The notes beneath the pieces are model-generated. The model searched no databases and was not told where the DNA came from. It was given only the letters and a program-made list of their open reading frames with translations. 64,000 bases of DNA from positions 248,001 through 312,000 of the forward strand of contig JAGB01000003.1 of the NCBI GenBank assembly GCA_000526435.1, read 5' to 3'. Below are positions 25,888 through 36,032 of this stretch, piece after piece. Made by a program: the position numbers and the translations under genes. Source of the DNA: Caldicoprobacter oshimai DSM 21659 (GTDB lineage Bacteria > Bacillota > Clostridia > Caldicoprobacterales > Caldicoprobacteraceae). Position 1 is the first letter of the stretch, and each line of letters begins with the position of its first letter.

Positions 25888-27648
25888 TCAAGCCCTGGTT
25901 ATAAGGTCAAGCAACAGTGCTTTCACATATTTATAATCCTCATAATTCAAGCTATACAACTCCTCCGGCTTCTTGCCTCCAGACGGATCAAAGTCCTTAA
26001 CATTGCGGGTAAACAGAAGCCTATCCCATACCTCTTCCAGCTTCTTACTTGGCTCAGGATACAGCCTTTTTACCATATTGATCAGCTCAAAATCCTCAAT
26101 GCCCCTCTTTAGGTTCTTGTATCTTAAAGTAAGAAGAGGACGCCCATCATTTGCAGGATAGACAAAATTGGTATCGCCTGCCTTCCAGTGGGGAAAGCGA
26201 TAGGAAATCCTCTCCCTGGGCTTCTCTGGCCATACCGTATAGTTCCACCTCAAAAACCCATCAAGATCCATGTATGCCGTCAAAATGCCTATTAAACGGC
26301 TTTCCAGGAGGGGTGAGCTGATAAAGGTGTTTGGATAAAGCGGATTGCAGCATACATACCACATAAGCCTGCCTTTTACGTTTCCTTTTAACTCATTTAT
26401 AAGCTCCCATTGATCACACACACAGCGAAGTGCCGGAACAAAATCATGTATCTCGTTTCCAAACTCTCCAATAAATTCCGCATGATTAATTGCGGCCTTA
26501 TACTTAAATGCGGGTGCGATCTCCTTTAAGAGGTTTATCCTTTGCCTGTACAATTCAACATCCGCAGGCTCATCAGCCACAATTCTGACTTTATCTATCC
26601 ATCCCTTTTCGACAAAGAATTGCTCCAGGGCTTTTATGTATCCTTTAATTTCTTCTGCCGACTTCATATATTTATAACATCCATCCGCTTCATCAAAATA
26701 GCGTATCCTAATGGCATCCGGATAATCTGGGGCAATCCCTCCATATCCGTCCTCTGGAGATACCCAGATATTGACCAGACCAAATACCTCTATCTCTTTG
26801 TCTATACCATACTTAAAACACAGCTCTATATAACGCTGCATTATTGAAAAATCATACTTAAATTGCCCATACCTATCCTTTATCACCCTGACCATGCTGT
26901 ATTCAAAAAGGTCAGATAAGTAGTTGGTCACTTTAAAACACCGCTGTCCCGACCAGGGAATCTCTGAGGCAATGACCGTTATAGCCTTTTGGCCCAAATC
27001 TCCAAGGGTTTTTATATATTCTTCCAGTACCTTGAAATGTGCATCGCTCCAGAGATGCACTTCATGTTTTCGGGCAATATTAGAAGGGTGCTGCCAAAGG
27101 TCCAAATAAAACTTATACTCTGATGGCTTGGGCATTAATACGTCTTTGACTTCCAGCTCAAATTTCAATGTGCCCATCTGCTTTTCATCTTCAAACATGG
27201 CATGAGTAAACAATTTAACCTCGCCCTGGTATATACCAGGTTTTGCATCTTCGGGTACATCAACCTCAATCCATACGGGCTGCACCTTTTTAGGCTCGAC
27301 ATGAACGGTCTCATCATTGAGCAATATATCGGCCTTCATCAACCTGTCATCATCTTCGACAAAACCGACAATATTCATCTTTACAGGCCATTGAGGACAT
27401 TCCGATACAGCGGCTTCAAGCCTCACATTGGTCAAAGGCCCTCTGGGCGAAAACGCCGGAGCATCCCCAACCGTCACCGTAAACTCCTCATCAGATTGAA
27501 GCAACACCTGAAAAGCCGCCCAATCCCTTTTAGCGGCGACCATCGAAATTGTATGCCTCGTAAAAACCTCTGGGTTCCATCCTATGTCGTCAACCCCATA
27601 GCATTGCTTGTGACTCTCATCGGCCAGACCATAACGTAAATTAAACAT
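25888..27648 (-). CDS. DUF4091 glycoside hydrolase-like protein
   Basis: 586 residues. N-terminal beta-sandwich (about 60-190, with PVWIEVDVPEDAKPGIYQGE), then a TIM-barrel-like domain with many aromatics (YLDLWQHPSNIAR; EIEVFGLVNIW; RIVADEPAD) ending in a DUF4091 module (FLRWNYTVWPEKP, LRYKNLKRGIEDFELI). No secretion signal, so it acts in the cytoplasm. The RGIEDFE motif is typical. ATG at 27648 follows GGGGGGTTAGGC. The arabinose operon neighbours suggest an arabinose-containing oligosaccharide as substrate, unproven. Confidence 0.82.
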   Translation of the reverse strand: MFNLRYGLADESHKQCYGVDDIGWNPEVFTRHTISMVAAKRDWAAFQVLLQSDEEFTVTVGDAPAFSPRGPLTNVRLEAAVSECPQWPVKMNIVGFVEDDDRLMKADILLNDETVHVEPKKVQPVWIEVDVPEDAKPGIYQGEVKLFTHAMFEDEKQMGTLKFELEVKDVLMPKPSEYKFYLDLWQHPSNIARKHEVHLWSDAHFKVLEEYIKTLGDLGQKAITVIASEIPWSGQRCFKVTNYLSDLFEYSMVRVIKDRYGQFKYDFSIMQRYIELCFKYGIDKEIEVFGLVNIWVSPEDGYGGIAPDYPDAIRIRYFDEADGCYKYMKSAEEIKGYIKALEQFFVEKGWIDKVRIVADEPADVELYRQRINLLKEIAPAFKYKAAINHAEFIGEFGNEIHDFVPALRCVCDQWELINELKGNVKGRLMWYVCCNPLYPNTFISSPLLESRLIGILTAYMDLDGFLRWNYTVWPEKPRERISYRFPHWKAGDTNFVYPANDGRPLLTLRYKNLKRGIEDFELINMVKRLYPEPSKKLEEVWDRLLFTRNVKDFDPSGGKKPEELYSLNYEDYKYVKALLLDLITRA

Positions 27649-27820
27649 GCCTAACCCCCCATTTTTTATATCCTCATTGCCCTCATCTACAGGCACACGG
27701 CCTTGCAGAAACCGGAAAAGCGACTTATATGCTCACCACTCACACAACTGCAATCTTGCAAGATCATACGGATTTATTAACCATTACCACAAGAGCGTAA
27801 CGCCATCATATTTTAACGGT

Positions 27821-28525
27821 TCATTTGCATATTGTAAGAAAATATTGCAAGAAATGTATAATATCATGGAAGCTATCAAACGGTACATACGGAACCCCTT
27901 GTGCTGCACAGTAATCCCTTAAGCGGCCTTTTGCAAACACTATATCCGCCTCACGGGCCGCACATCTATCAGTCGTTCCATCGCCGATGAAAATTATAGT
28001 CTGGTACTGTGCCTTAAGCTCCCTCAAGCGCCTCAATTTGCAGTTTCCACAAGGGCCCAATCCGCTCTCACATTCATCACTTTCATCGAAAAACACGGCT
28101 TCTATATGGCGCCCATTAAACTTCAAACGGTTGGCATAAATCTTTATATTGGTGCTATCGATACCTTCTTTTTCAAAAAAACTTGAAATGGTGTTGACAT
28201 AGCCTCCACTTACTACGATAAGCGGAATGCCTTTTTCGCTTAATAATTTACAAAAGTCCTTAAAACCTTCATCCAAGCGGGCATTTTGAAATATGAAGCT
28301 CAAAAATTCCTGTTCAGTAAGATGGATTCTTTTAAAATGTTGGAGGGCGCCTTCCTTGACGCCCAACTTGCCCTGGGCAATTAACTTCTCAATCTCATAA
28401 CTAGGCTGCCCTCCAAAGGTAAAATAAATCAAATCGTTTGTATCAATATCAGTAATAGTCCCATCAAAATCAGATACTATTGCCACGTTGCTTAGACTGT
28501 CCAAGCCCTTATAGTTCACCCTCAT
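27821..28525 (-). CDS. HAD-family phosphatase, MtnX-like
   Basis: 234 residues of the phosphoserine phosphatase-like HAD class. Motif I is SDFDGTITDID, motif II is VVSGGY, and the acidic motif IV is FIGDGTTDRCAA. A CGNCK pair and C-terminal AQGVPYVPF match MtnX-like proteins, which dephosphorylate a methylthioribulose breakdown product. No other methionine-salvage gene is here; linkage with araB (35 nt away) suggests another sugar phosphate. ATG at 28525 has GGAGGGCTGAA in front. Confidence 0.85.
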   Translation of the reverse strand: MRVNYKGLDSLSNVAIVSDFDGTITDIDTNDLIYFTFGGQPSYEIEKLIAQGKLGVKEGALQHFKRIHLTEQEFLSFIFQNARLDEGFKDFCKLLSEKGIPLIVVSGGYVNTISSFFEKEGIDSTNIKIYANRLKFNGRHIEAVFFDESDECESGLGPCGNCKLRRLRELKAQYQTIIFIGDGTTDRCAAREADIVFAKGRLRDYCAAQGVPYVPFDSFHDIIHFLQYFLTICK

Positions 28526-28560
28526 TTCAGCCCTCCAGTGCACGAATTAAACACCACATT

Positions 28561-30240
28561 TTATTTAGCAGCAGTAGCCTGCCTTTTGATCTCCTTGAGC
28601 CGCTTCATGACGTCATTGGCTCCTCTGCCGAAATAATCGTGCAAAATCTTGTATTCAGCATAGAGCCTGTCGTACATCTTGACATTCTCGGGTATGGGCC
28701 TGTATACCGTATCCTTCACCTTTGCCATAACTTTTGCCGCCTCTACTATGGAGTCATAGCCGCCTCGTTCTTTTCCCGCCGCCACCGCGCCAAACATCGC
28801 AGAGCCAAGAGCAGGCGCCTGAGGAGAACCCGATATCCTTATCTCCCTATTGGTCACATCGGCATATATCTGCATCATAAATGGGTCTTTCTCTGCAATT
28901 CCACCAGCGGCATAAAGCTCATAGATGGGAATGCCGTGCTCTTCAAATGTCTCGATGATCATCCTGGTTCCGTAAGCAGTGGCCTCTATGAGCGCCCTGT
29001 ATATCTCTTCGGGCTTTGTAAGAAGTGTGCATCCCACAATCACTCCCGTAAGGTCCACATCCACCAGCACAGAGCGATTACCGTTCCACCAGTCAAGTGC
29101 CACCAATCCACTCTCGCCTACCGCCAGCTTTTGCGCCTTCTCCGCCAGCAGCCGATAAATGCTTATGCCCATTTCCTTGGCCTCCTGAACATATGCAGGC
29201 GGTACGCAGTTCTTGACAAACCATTCAAAATGATCCCCTACACACGACTGCCCGGCTTCATAGCCCATATAGCCCGGGATAATCCCATCTTCCACAACGC
29301 CACAGATGCCGGGTACCATCTTTTCTTCCTTGCCGAGCAGCATATGGCATGTGGAAGTCCCCATGATCATCAGCATCTTTCCTTCCTCGGTAATGCCAAC
29401 AGCAGGTACCGCTACATGAGCATCCACATTGCCTACGGCGACGGCCGTACCTGGCTTAAGTCCTGTTAAGCGTGCAGCTTTCTCGGTTATCTCACCGGCT
29501 TTGGTGCCTATTGGATATATATCCCTGCTGAGCTTCTCATCTACCACGTTCTCAAGCCTGGGATCCAAAGCTCTGAAGAAATCCTTAGATGGATACCCTT
29601 TTCTCTTGTGCCATATGGCTTTATAACCCGCGGTACAGCTGTTACGCTTTTCCTGGCCGGTCAGCTGAAGCACTATCCAGTCAGCCGCTTCGATGAATTT
29701 AGCAGCCCTCTCATATATCTCTGGTGCCTCATTTAGTATCTGCCATATCTTGGGAAATAACCACTCGGAGGAGATTTTGCCGCCATACCTCTGCAAAAAC
29801 TCTTCGCCTCTTTCGGCGGCAATCTGGTTCAACCTGTTAGCCTCATCCTGTGCCGCATGATGCTTCCAAAGCTTAACATACGCATGGGGATGTGACTTAT
29901 ACTCTTCATAAAAGCACAGCGGAGTCCCGTCCTTATCGATGGGGAGCATAGTGCATGCGGTAAAATCAATCCCTATCCCAATTACATCTTCGTTGGACAC
30001 CCCTGCTTCTTTAAGCACCGCTGGGATGGTCTCAGCCAGCACATCAAGATAATCCTGAGGATGCTGAAGCGCCCAATCGGGCTCCAGCTTTGTCTTCCCG
30101 TCGGGCAGGTATTCATCCATGACGCCATGGGGATATTCCTTAACTGCGGTGGCCACTTCCCTGCCGGTGTCCACCTCCACCAATACTGCCCGCCCGGACT
30201 GGGTTCCAAAATCCACCCCTATCGCATACTTCTTACCCAT
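28561..30240 (-). CDS. araB: L-ribulokinase
   Basis: FGGY-family kinase of 559 residues, phosphorylating L-ribulose to L-ribulose 5-phosphate with ATP. The N-terminal ATPase motif is [11 protein letters not shown] (8-18), with GIDFTACTM marking ribulokinases, then the FGGY signatures ([33 protein letters not shown]). GGGAGGAGATATAAT precedes the ATG. It is the third gene of the araA-like / araR / araB operon; araR stops 1 nt before it. No AraD epimerase is in view. Confidence 0.96.
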   Translation of the reverse strand: MGKKYAIGVDFGTQSGRAVLVEVDTGREVATAVKEYPHGVMDEYLPDGKTKLEPDWALQHPQDYLDVLAETIPAVLKEAGVSNEDVIGIGIDFTACTMLPIDKDGTPLCFYEEYKSHPHAYVKLWKHHAAQDEANRLNQIAAERGEEFLQRYGGKISSEWLFPKIWQILNEAPEIYERAAKFIEAADWIVLQLTGQEKRNSCTAGYKAIWHKRKGYPSKDFFRALDPRLENVVDEKLSRDIYPIGTKAGEITEKAARLTGLKPGTAVAVGNVDAHVAVPAVGITEEGKMLMIMGTSTCHMLLGKEEKMVPGICGVVEDGIIPGYMGYEAGQSCVGDHFEWFVKNCVPPAYVQEAKEMGISIYRLLAEKAQKLAVGESGLVALDWWNGNRSVLVDVDLTGVIVGCTLLTKPEEIYRALIEATAYGTRMIIETFEEHGIPIYELYAAGGIAEKDPFMMQIYADVTNREIRISGSPQAPALGSAMFGAVAAGKERGGYDSIVEAAKVMAKVKDTVYRPIPENVKMYDRLYAEYKILHDYFGRGANDVMKRLKEIKRQATAAK

Positions 30241-30241
30241 A

Positions 30242-31345
30242 TTATATCTCCTCCCTCTCGCTTACTTTTTTAGCACTTCCCCTTATAACCAGCTCCGGCC
30301 GCATTTTGATGCGGGAGCGTTTTTGCCTGCCTTCAATCATATCGATTAAGGCTGTTGCTGCCTGCTGGCCTAATCTTTCCTGGGGATGCGCCACGGTGGT
30401 GAGCTTAACCTCGGAAGCCACAGCAAGCTGCGAATCGTCAAAGCTAACGAGAGAAATGTCCTCGGGAACGCTCAGGTCCATTCCTCTCAATACATCCAGT
30501 ATCTTAATGGCCATCTGGTCATTGTAGCACACAACGCCGGAACATTGCTGGAGCAAATCAATAAGGCACTCCATCATGCTGCTTTCAAAGCTTATCGCTT
30601 GCTCTGTATCAAACCATAAAACCCTTGAAGGCACAACCTCAAGCCCGGCCTCTTCATGGGCCTTCTTAAACCCGGCAAACCTGTAATGTCCCTGAATATC
30701 GTCTTTTTTAAACACGCCGCCAATTCTGGTGTGCCCCAGTTCAATCAGGTGTCTGGTAGCTATATAGCCAGCCCAGACATCATCCTCTACAACGTAAGAA
30801 CAATCAAAATCCTCATAACAACCATGGATAAACAAGATGGGAATATTCTTTTTCTTTAGCTCCTGGTACAAATCCAGATTGGGGTTGGGCAAAGCGCTTT
30901 TGGTGGGCTCAACTATCAATCCTGCAATGCGGTGATTTTTCAAGTTTTCGAGGCATAAACGCTCCATTTGATGCTGATTATACGTGCAGCTCAGCAACAT
31001 GTTGTATCCGTGCTCCAGCAATACGCTGTCAATGCCGCGGATGATGGCCGGAAATATATAATCATTGAGATAGGTGGTAATGACCCCTATGGCGTGCATC
31101 TTTTCCCACCTTTCATAGGGGCCATTACCCACAAAAGTGCCTTTGCCGTGTATTCTATAAAGCCATCCTTCGTTTACTAACTCCCCAATGGCCTGCCTCA
31201 CGGTATGCCTGCTGATGTTGAACTTCTCTGCCAGCTCATTCTCAGAAAAAATCCTGTCACCGAATTTCAACTGCTTTTGCTGTATCGTCTCTATTATATA
31301 CTCCTTTAGGCGCTGATACTTGGGCTTTTGGTTATCTTTAAACAA
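30242..31345 (-). CDS. araR: Arabinose-responsive transcriptional repressor (GntR HTH + LacI-like sensor)
   Basis: 367 residues combining an N-terminal GntR winged helix ([34 protein letters not shown], about 35-55) with a LacI/periplasmic-type sensor domain (about 90-350), the AraR architecture. It represses arabinose genes until L-arabinose binds. Start is TTG at 31345. It lies between the isomerase and araB genes, and a matching operator is found ahead of the operon, so it probably regulates itself. Confidence 0.93.
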   Translation of the reverse strand: MFKDNQKPKYQRLKEYIIETIQQKQLKFGDRIFSENELAEKFNISRHTVRQAIGELVNEGWLYRIHGKGTFVGNGPYERWEKMHAIGVITTYLNDYIFPAIIRGIDSVLLEHGYNMLLSCTYNQHQMERLCLENLKNHRIAGLIVEPTKSALPNPNLDLYQELKKKNIPILFIHGCYEDFDCSYVVEDDVWAGYIATRHLIELGHTRIGGVFKKDDIQGHYRFAGFKKAHEEAGLEVVPSRVLWFDTEQAISFESSMMECLIDLLQQCSGVVCYNDQMAIKILDVLRGMDLSVPEDISLVSFDDSQLAVASEVKLTTVAHPQERLGQQAATALIDMIEGRQKRSRIKMRPELVIRGSAKKVSEREEI

Positions 31346-31372
31346 AGTGCTACACCTGCTCCATCTTTTATT

Positions 31373-32854
31373 TTATTTGAATGGATTCTCATCCTTGTAC
31401 AGCATATTGGCCGGCTGGTTGAAATCCACTTCCTCGATGCCCAGCATCTTCATGGCCGCAAACAATACCTTGCCTACATGTTTGAAGGCAACGCCTGTGT
31501 GATGCGGATACCTCTTGGCAATCAAGACATACCTGTAGAATCTACCCATCTCCTTTACAGCAAATACCCCGATGCCGCCGAATGATTTGGGATCAACGTC
31601 TATAACCTCGCCTTCTGCCACATAGCTCCTCAGCTTGCAATCAGCCGTACCCTGCAGCCTGAACAATGTGATGTCCCCTGGTTTTATGGTCCCCTCCAGG
31701 GTACCTCTGGTTATATCCGGTTCCTTATCCGGCTCCAGGAGCCTGTGCATGATAAGCTGATATTTCATGGCTCCATCTTTCAAATGGCACTTGGGCGTAT
31801 TGCCACAATGGAACCCCATAAACAGGTCGCTTAGCTTGTAATCGCCAAACTTATCCCTGTTGTTTTCATACATGTCCCTGGGAACGGTATTGTTTATGTC
31901 AAGAAGGGTTGCTGGCATACCAGTAGCACACGTAATGATGTACTCACTCAAAGCACCGTATATATCCACTTCGCACGACACTGGAATGCCGCGAGAAGCC
32001 AATCTGGAATTCACATAGCACGGCACAAAGCCAAACTGGGTTTGGAATGCAGGCCAGCACTTGTTGGCAAATATGGCATACTCCGACGCTCCGATGTGCT
32101 TTTCCATCCAGTCCAGCAAAGTAAGCTCGTATTGCGCCAGCTTGGGAAGAATGCCAGGGAATTTGTTGCCTTCCCCCAGCTCCTCTTCCATATCCTTGAT
32201 GACCGATGGTATCCTGGGGTCGTTTGCATGCAGGTTAAAAGATTCAAATAGGTCAAGCTCAGAATTTTCCATGATTTCAATGCCTAAATCGTACAGCGGC
32301 TTGATGGGAGCATTGCATGCCAAGAAGTCCTGGGGTCTGGGGCCAAAAGTGAAAATTTTAAGCTTTGACAGGCCCAGTATCACCCTTGCGATATCCACAA
32401 ATTCCGAAATCATATCTGCAACTTCATCGGGCGTGCCAACGGGATATTCGGGAATATATGGATTGAGTTTGCGCAGTCCCAAGTTATATGAAGCGTTGAG
32501 CATTCCACAGTATGCATCCCCACGCCCATCAATCAAGTTGTTCTCGGTCTCCTCAGCTGCAGCCACAAACATGGAAGGACCGGCAAACTTCTGCGCCAGC
32601 ATAGTCTCTGGCCCTTCAGGCCCAAAATTACCTAAGTATACGACCAGCGCATTCACATTGGCCGCTTTAAGCTCATCCAAGGCTTTAAGTACATCCTTCT
32701 CATTTTCCACCACTGTTTGAATCTCTGTAATGGCAATGCCTTTTTGACGACAGGCTTCAACCACTGCTTTTCTTCGCGACTGGCTGAGCTGTACCGGGAA
32801 GCAGTCTCTGCTTACCGCTACAATCCCTAGTTTTACCTCCGGAATGTTCATCAT
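31373..32854 (-). CDS. FucI/AraA-like sugar isomerase
   Basis: 493 residues of the L-fucose/L-arabinose isomerase superfamily, not the canonical AraA. Traits: GIVAVSRDCFPV at the N-terminus, FTFGPRPQDFLACNAP, CEVDIYGALSEYI with the metal-site Glu/Asp, and FHCGNTPKCHL. In an operon with araR and araB behind an AraR-type operator, L-arabinose to L-ribulose is the parsimonious reaction, which is inference. GGGGAGGG precedes the tandem ATG. First gene of the operon. Confidence 0.85.
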   Translation of the reverse strand: MMNIPEVKLGIVAVSRDCFPVQLSQSRRKAVVEACRQKGIAITEIQTVVENEKDVLKALDELKAANVNALVVYLGNFGPEGPETMLAQKFAGPSMFVAAAEETENNLIDGRGDAYCGMLNASYNLGLRKLNPYIPEYPVGTPDEVADMISEFVDIARVILGLSKLKIFTFGPRPQDFLACNAPIKPLYDLGIEIMENSELDLFESFNLHANDPRIPSVIKDMEEELGEGNKFPGILPKLAQYELTLLDWMEKHIGASEYAIFANKCWPAFQTQFGFVPCYVNSRLASRGIPVSCEVDIYGALSEYIITCATGMPATLLDINNTVPRDMYENNRDKFGDYKLSDLFMGFHCGNTPKCHLKDGAMKYQLIMHRLLEPDKEPDITRGTLEGTIKPGDITLFRLQGTADCKLRSYVAEGEVIDVDPKSFGGIGVFAVKEMGRFYRYVLIAKRYPHHTGVAFKHVGKVLFAAMKMLGIEEVDFNQPANMLYKDENPFK

Positions 32855-32898
32855 ATAAAGTTACCCTCCCCTTTAAAAAGTTATTGACTTCCAGTATC

Positions 32899-32930
32899 AT
32901 TATACCACCGTATCACTTGTATGCACAAGT
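32899..32930 (-). promoter_or_regulatory. Arabinose operon promoter with AraR-type operator
   Basis: On the minus strand the -10 TATAAT (32904-32899) has an 18-nt spacer to a -35-like TTGTGC (32928-32923). The dyad ACTTGT-N4-ACAAGT (32915-32930) overlaps the -35 box and resembles the Bacillus AraR site (ATTTGTACGTACAAAT). Repression by promoter occlusion is inferred. Confidence 0.7.
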
Positions 32931-32950
32931 CCTAAAAGTTAATAAAATAG

Positions 32951-32983
32951 AAGAAAAGGGCAGGATTTTAATGCGCCCTGCCC
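32951..32983 (-). terminator. Terminator of the AKR-like gene
   Basis: GGGCAGG ... CCTGCCC with a 12-nt loop followed by TTTTCTTCT on the minus strand, about 110 nt past the stop at 33096. Confidence 0.65.
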
Positions 32984-33095
32984 ATCTTCCTAACGTAAAA
33001 AGTAAACTATTAAGCACCTCTTAGTTCGAGGTTTTATGAGAAATCAAAACTCAAAATTCTTTTTCGTAACGCGATTCACGCATTCCAAATCGCAA

Positions 33096-33956
33096 TCAAT
33101 CCCTCATTATCTCGGTCTTTTTGGGACTACTGCGGCCCTTTAACTCAGGCGGACGTCCTTGTAGCGCCGCCAGCGATATCTCTATATCCTCGGCAGCCTC
33201 ATCGGGCGTCAAACAACCCACCGTTACCATATCACAAGGACGAATCGTGTGCCATACAAAAGTTAACCCTACAAAAGGACTTACACGCCCGGCCGCCATT
33301 GGTTTTATGGTCATAACCGGTTTTTTAGCATTCCATATCACCTTGTGTATGTATTCAATCTCCACCTGCATCAAAAAGCCTATACAGTTGTAAATCTGGA
33401 TGTAAGTCTCCACATCATATCCGTTAAGGTCAGAGTAGATAACGAGCTCGGGCATGTGGCAGGAAAGCCCGGGTATCATGCCATGATCTCGTATCATCTT
33501 AAGGTAATCCGGCAGCCTTTCGATGGTCTTTTTGTTTTTGTTGACCAGCTGCTCCACCGAAGTATGGTGCGGAAGGCATAAGGTGGCACCCAGTTTTTTG
33601 CTGTTTGCAATCACCCTCTCGGCTTCCTTACGTGCCTCTGCATTGTCATCCACATTGATTATTGGCGTATCGATTATTATCATTCCTTTGCCTGTGCGAT
33701 CTTCAGCAAGCCTTACAGCTTCCACAAGATGAGGATTGTCAACAAACGGCCCCATAATGGTATCCACGCCTGCCTCAAGAAACACTTCAAGCATATCGGC
33801 TATAACCTGCGGCGAGCTGTTTTTATGCCTGATCAGATTATCGGCAGCTAAACTGGTATGGCTGTATCCCAGAATCCAATTGGTGCCAATGATCATCCTG
33901 GACAGCGATACACCGCCTACATTTGTCCTTGGAAATAGCGCTTCCATTTTATCCAT
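33096..33956 (-). CDS. Uncharacterised TIM-barrel protein (aldo/keto reductase-like)
   Basis: 286 residues. The N-terminus LSRMIIGTNWILGYSH resembles the first strand of aldo/keto reductases, and the barrel repeats continue (EAGVDTIMG; PELVIYSDLN; GVVTVGCLTPDEA-like end). No clear catalytic Tyr-Lys-His tetrad is apparent, so NADPH reductase activity is doubtful. GGAGGGGG precedes the ATG. It is monocistronic with its own terminator; the function is unknown. Confidence 0.65.
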   Translation of the reverse strand: MDKMEALFPRTNVGGVSLSRMIIGTNWILGYSHTSLAADNLIRHKNSSPQVIADMLEVFLEAGVDTIMGPFVDNPHLVEAVRLAEDRTGKGMIIIDTPIINVDDNAEARKEAERVIANSKKLGATLCLPHHTSVEQLVNKNKKTIERLPDYLKMIRDHGMIPGLSCHMPELVIYSDLNGYDVETYIQIYNCIGFLMQVEIEYIHKVIWNAKKPVMTIKPMAAGRVSPFVGLTFVWHTIRPCDMVTVGCLTPDEAAEDIEISLAALQGRPPELKGRSSPKKTEIMRD

Positions 33957-34153
33957 CCCCCTCCTAATTTTATACCCCGGAAACCATTTAACCAGACGGC
34001 TATTCCAGCGATATGCTTAAAATGATATGCCTAAAACGGGCTTCCTTAATACTAATTGTAGTATACACTGCCGATTTAATGCAATAGTGAACTTATTTTC
34101 GTTTAAATGGAGGAATAAAAACCCTCTGCCGTAGGGTGGTTAAGCTAAATATT

Positions 34154-34856
34154 TCATGCCAGCATATAGTTGATCTGTTGTGACAGGCTTATATTCCTAG
34201 TATCCCATTTCCTCAGCATAAAATCTATGAACTCTAAATTAGATAACCCTGAATCTCGGACGAATTTCAAGAATTTGGCGTCATACCACGGTGGTGTCCA
34301 GGCTCCCGACCTGCATATGTGAATTGCAGCCACTTCTATACCTTCAGGAATGCTTTCCCAGGTGATATACTCCACATTGTAAGCGGCATTGATTCCCTTA
34401 AAATCTTGTGGCTTTTCAGCAGTATAAGGGCTGTATATGATGCTCGCTTTTTTAACAATCTCATCCTTCAAAAGCTTTCCCAGCCAGTTGGCACAGTTTA
34501 ACTCAAAGTTCAAAGAAGATAATCCTCCATATCCTAAATCGGCATGGGCATCGAACAGGTAAACGCTAGTGCACCTGGTATTCCGGGCGATGTTATATGA
34601 GAGAACATGAGAATCAGAGATATAAACTTTTACGCTGGGTTTGATTATGAATTTTCGTCTAATTTTCTCCCAGAAATCCCTTATCTCGGGGGACAGACTG
34701 TATAAACTCTCTAGGTCTTTCCCCTGCCTTTTTAAGCATAAAATAGCGCTTATACCACACATCAAACACATTTTTGGAATTTTCAATATACGAGTATCCC
34801 TTTGCCTTAGAACAGATAAAATAATCCCAGTCGATGCTCAAAAGACATTTGCCCAC
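34154..34856 (-). pseudogene. Arginase-like (UPF0489-type) protein, frameshifted
   Basis: Two overlapping frames give one protein: the N-terminal frame (SIDWDYFICSKAKGYSY ... to about 34700) and the C-terminal frame (SPEIRDFWEKIRRKF, then VYLFDAHADLGYGG, ending at 34154). The Asp/His-rich DAHADLG and SIDWDYF motifs suggest an arginase-like metal site. Joining them needs a one-base correction in the stretch around 34700-34750, which has runs of A, G and C. A GTG at 34856 with GGGAGTG upstream is the likely start. It may be a real pseudogene, a sequencing error or programmed shifting. Confidence 0.7.
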
Positions 34857-34924
34857 TGACATCACTCCCATCGTGACCAATAGCAAATGCCTTTACAAGT
34901 TCGTGGTCTGGTTTTAATAAATTT

Positions 34925-34946
34925 CACCTGGCAGAGTTGCCAGGTG
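34925..34946. terminator. Hairpin after the six-hairpin gene, weak terminator
   Basis: CACCTGGCA and TGCCAGGTG pair across a 4-nt loop. The plus side has TTTTC after it, the minus side only AAATTTATT. It lies 16 nt past the stop at 34962, so it probably ends that operon. Confidence 0.45.
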
Positions 34947-34961
34947 TTTTCATTATCAAAT

Positions 34962-36032
34962 TTATGCCCATTTAGAAAGGTAATAATACTTTTCAGCCGA
35001 ACTGCTGCAAAACCTTTCCATGCTCAGAATAGAGATATAATAAGATATAAGGCTTTCTGCACCTTGATTTAGATTTACACCATCTTTTGTGATGCCATCA
35101 TAGCATCCACCCGTCTCTGGATCGATAAGGCTAACACCTTTAGAGTTATAACCCGTATACCACCTGTAACATTTTTTCGCCTTTTCAAGATAACCATCTT
35201 CCTCCGTTATCTCATATGCCTTAAGATAAGCCAGCAGCATTTCGCAGGCCTCTATGGGCTGTTCATCAAACTCGGCTGCCTTGTCTCCTTTTTCAAACCA
35301 GCCATGACAGCCTATTGGCTTAAAATAACCCTTGTTGAATGTATGTTTCTCTAAAAAGCTCAGGCTTTCCAATCCTATATCCCTAAAGCGTTGTTCGCCG
35401 GTTGCCTGAAAAGCCACCAGCATAGCCCACGGCAATACAGCATTGCTGTAAGTAAGCACGTCTTCAAACCACTTCCAGTCCTCCCTACAGTGCTTATAAT
35501 ATTCCTCCGCCAGGGAGGTAGCCAGATCCCTTATTATTACTTTGGCCTGGTCGCCATCTAAAAAGCCCAGCCCTATAATCGAATAGGCCTTGCCTCTGAG
35601 AGAAAACAACTTATTACAATTGGGAAGCGCTCTGTCCACAATGTATTTTGCAACACGCCTTATGTTTACCGGTACATGTTCATTGGATATGGTAAACCCC
35701 AGCGCCCATAAGCATCTCCCAAAACAGTCTTCAGAACCCCTTTCTTCAATAAACCGCCTGTCATAACCCATGAAATTCCTAAACCAACCATCTTCATTCT
35801 GTGCATTGAGCAAAAAGCTGGTATATCTGTAAAGAAGAGTTTCGTATCTCTTTACCGGCCTCTGCTCATAAAGGAGTACCGCCATGATCAGCGCTCTTGC
35901 ATTGTCATCGGTGGTATAGCCCTTGGTAGGATCTGGTACTCCGTATTTTGCATGCTGCAGCATCCCCGTGTCATCGGTCATACGGAAGATATGCTGCTCG
36001 TTCTTCATTTTACCTAAATCGTACAGCATCAT
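34962..36032 (-). CDS. Six-hairpin glycosidase-like protein
   Basis: About 356 residues, all-helical alpha/alpha toroid pattern with repeated aromatic/Gly motifs (RYTSFLLNAQNEDGWFRNFM; LVAFQATGEQRFRDIGLE; FDEQPIEACEMLLAYL). In many genomes this module sits with or is fused to a GT4 glycosyltransferase. The start is taken as the ATG at 36032, which overlaps the GT4 stop by 4 nt (ATGA), a sign of translational coupling. It may trim or bind the glycan made by its neighbours; no activity is established. Confidence 0.75.
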   Translation of the reverse strand: MMLYDLGKMKNEQHIFRMTDDTGMLQHAKYGVPDPTKGYTTDDNARALIMAVLLYEQRPVKRYETLLYRYTSFLLNAQNEDGWFRNFMGYDRRFIEERGSEDCFGRCLWALGFTISNEHVPVNIRRVAKYIVDRALPNCNKLFSLRGKAYSIIGLGFLDGDQAKVIIRDLATSLAEEYYKHCREDWKWFEDVLTYSNAVLPWAMLVAFQATGEQRFRDIGLESLSFLEKHTFNKGYFKPIGCHGWFEKGDKAAEFDEQPIEACEMLLAYLKAYEITEEDGYLEKAKKCYRWYTGYNSKGVSLIDPETGGCYDGITKDGVNLNQGAESLISYYISILSMERFCSSSAEKYYYLSKWA

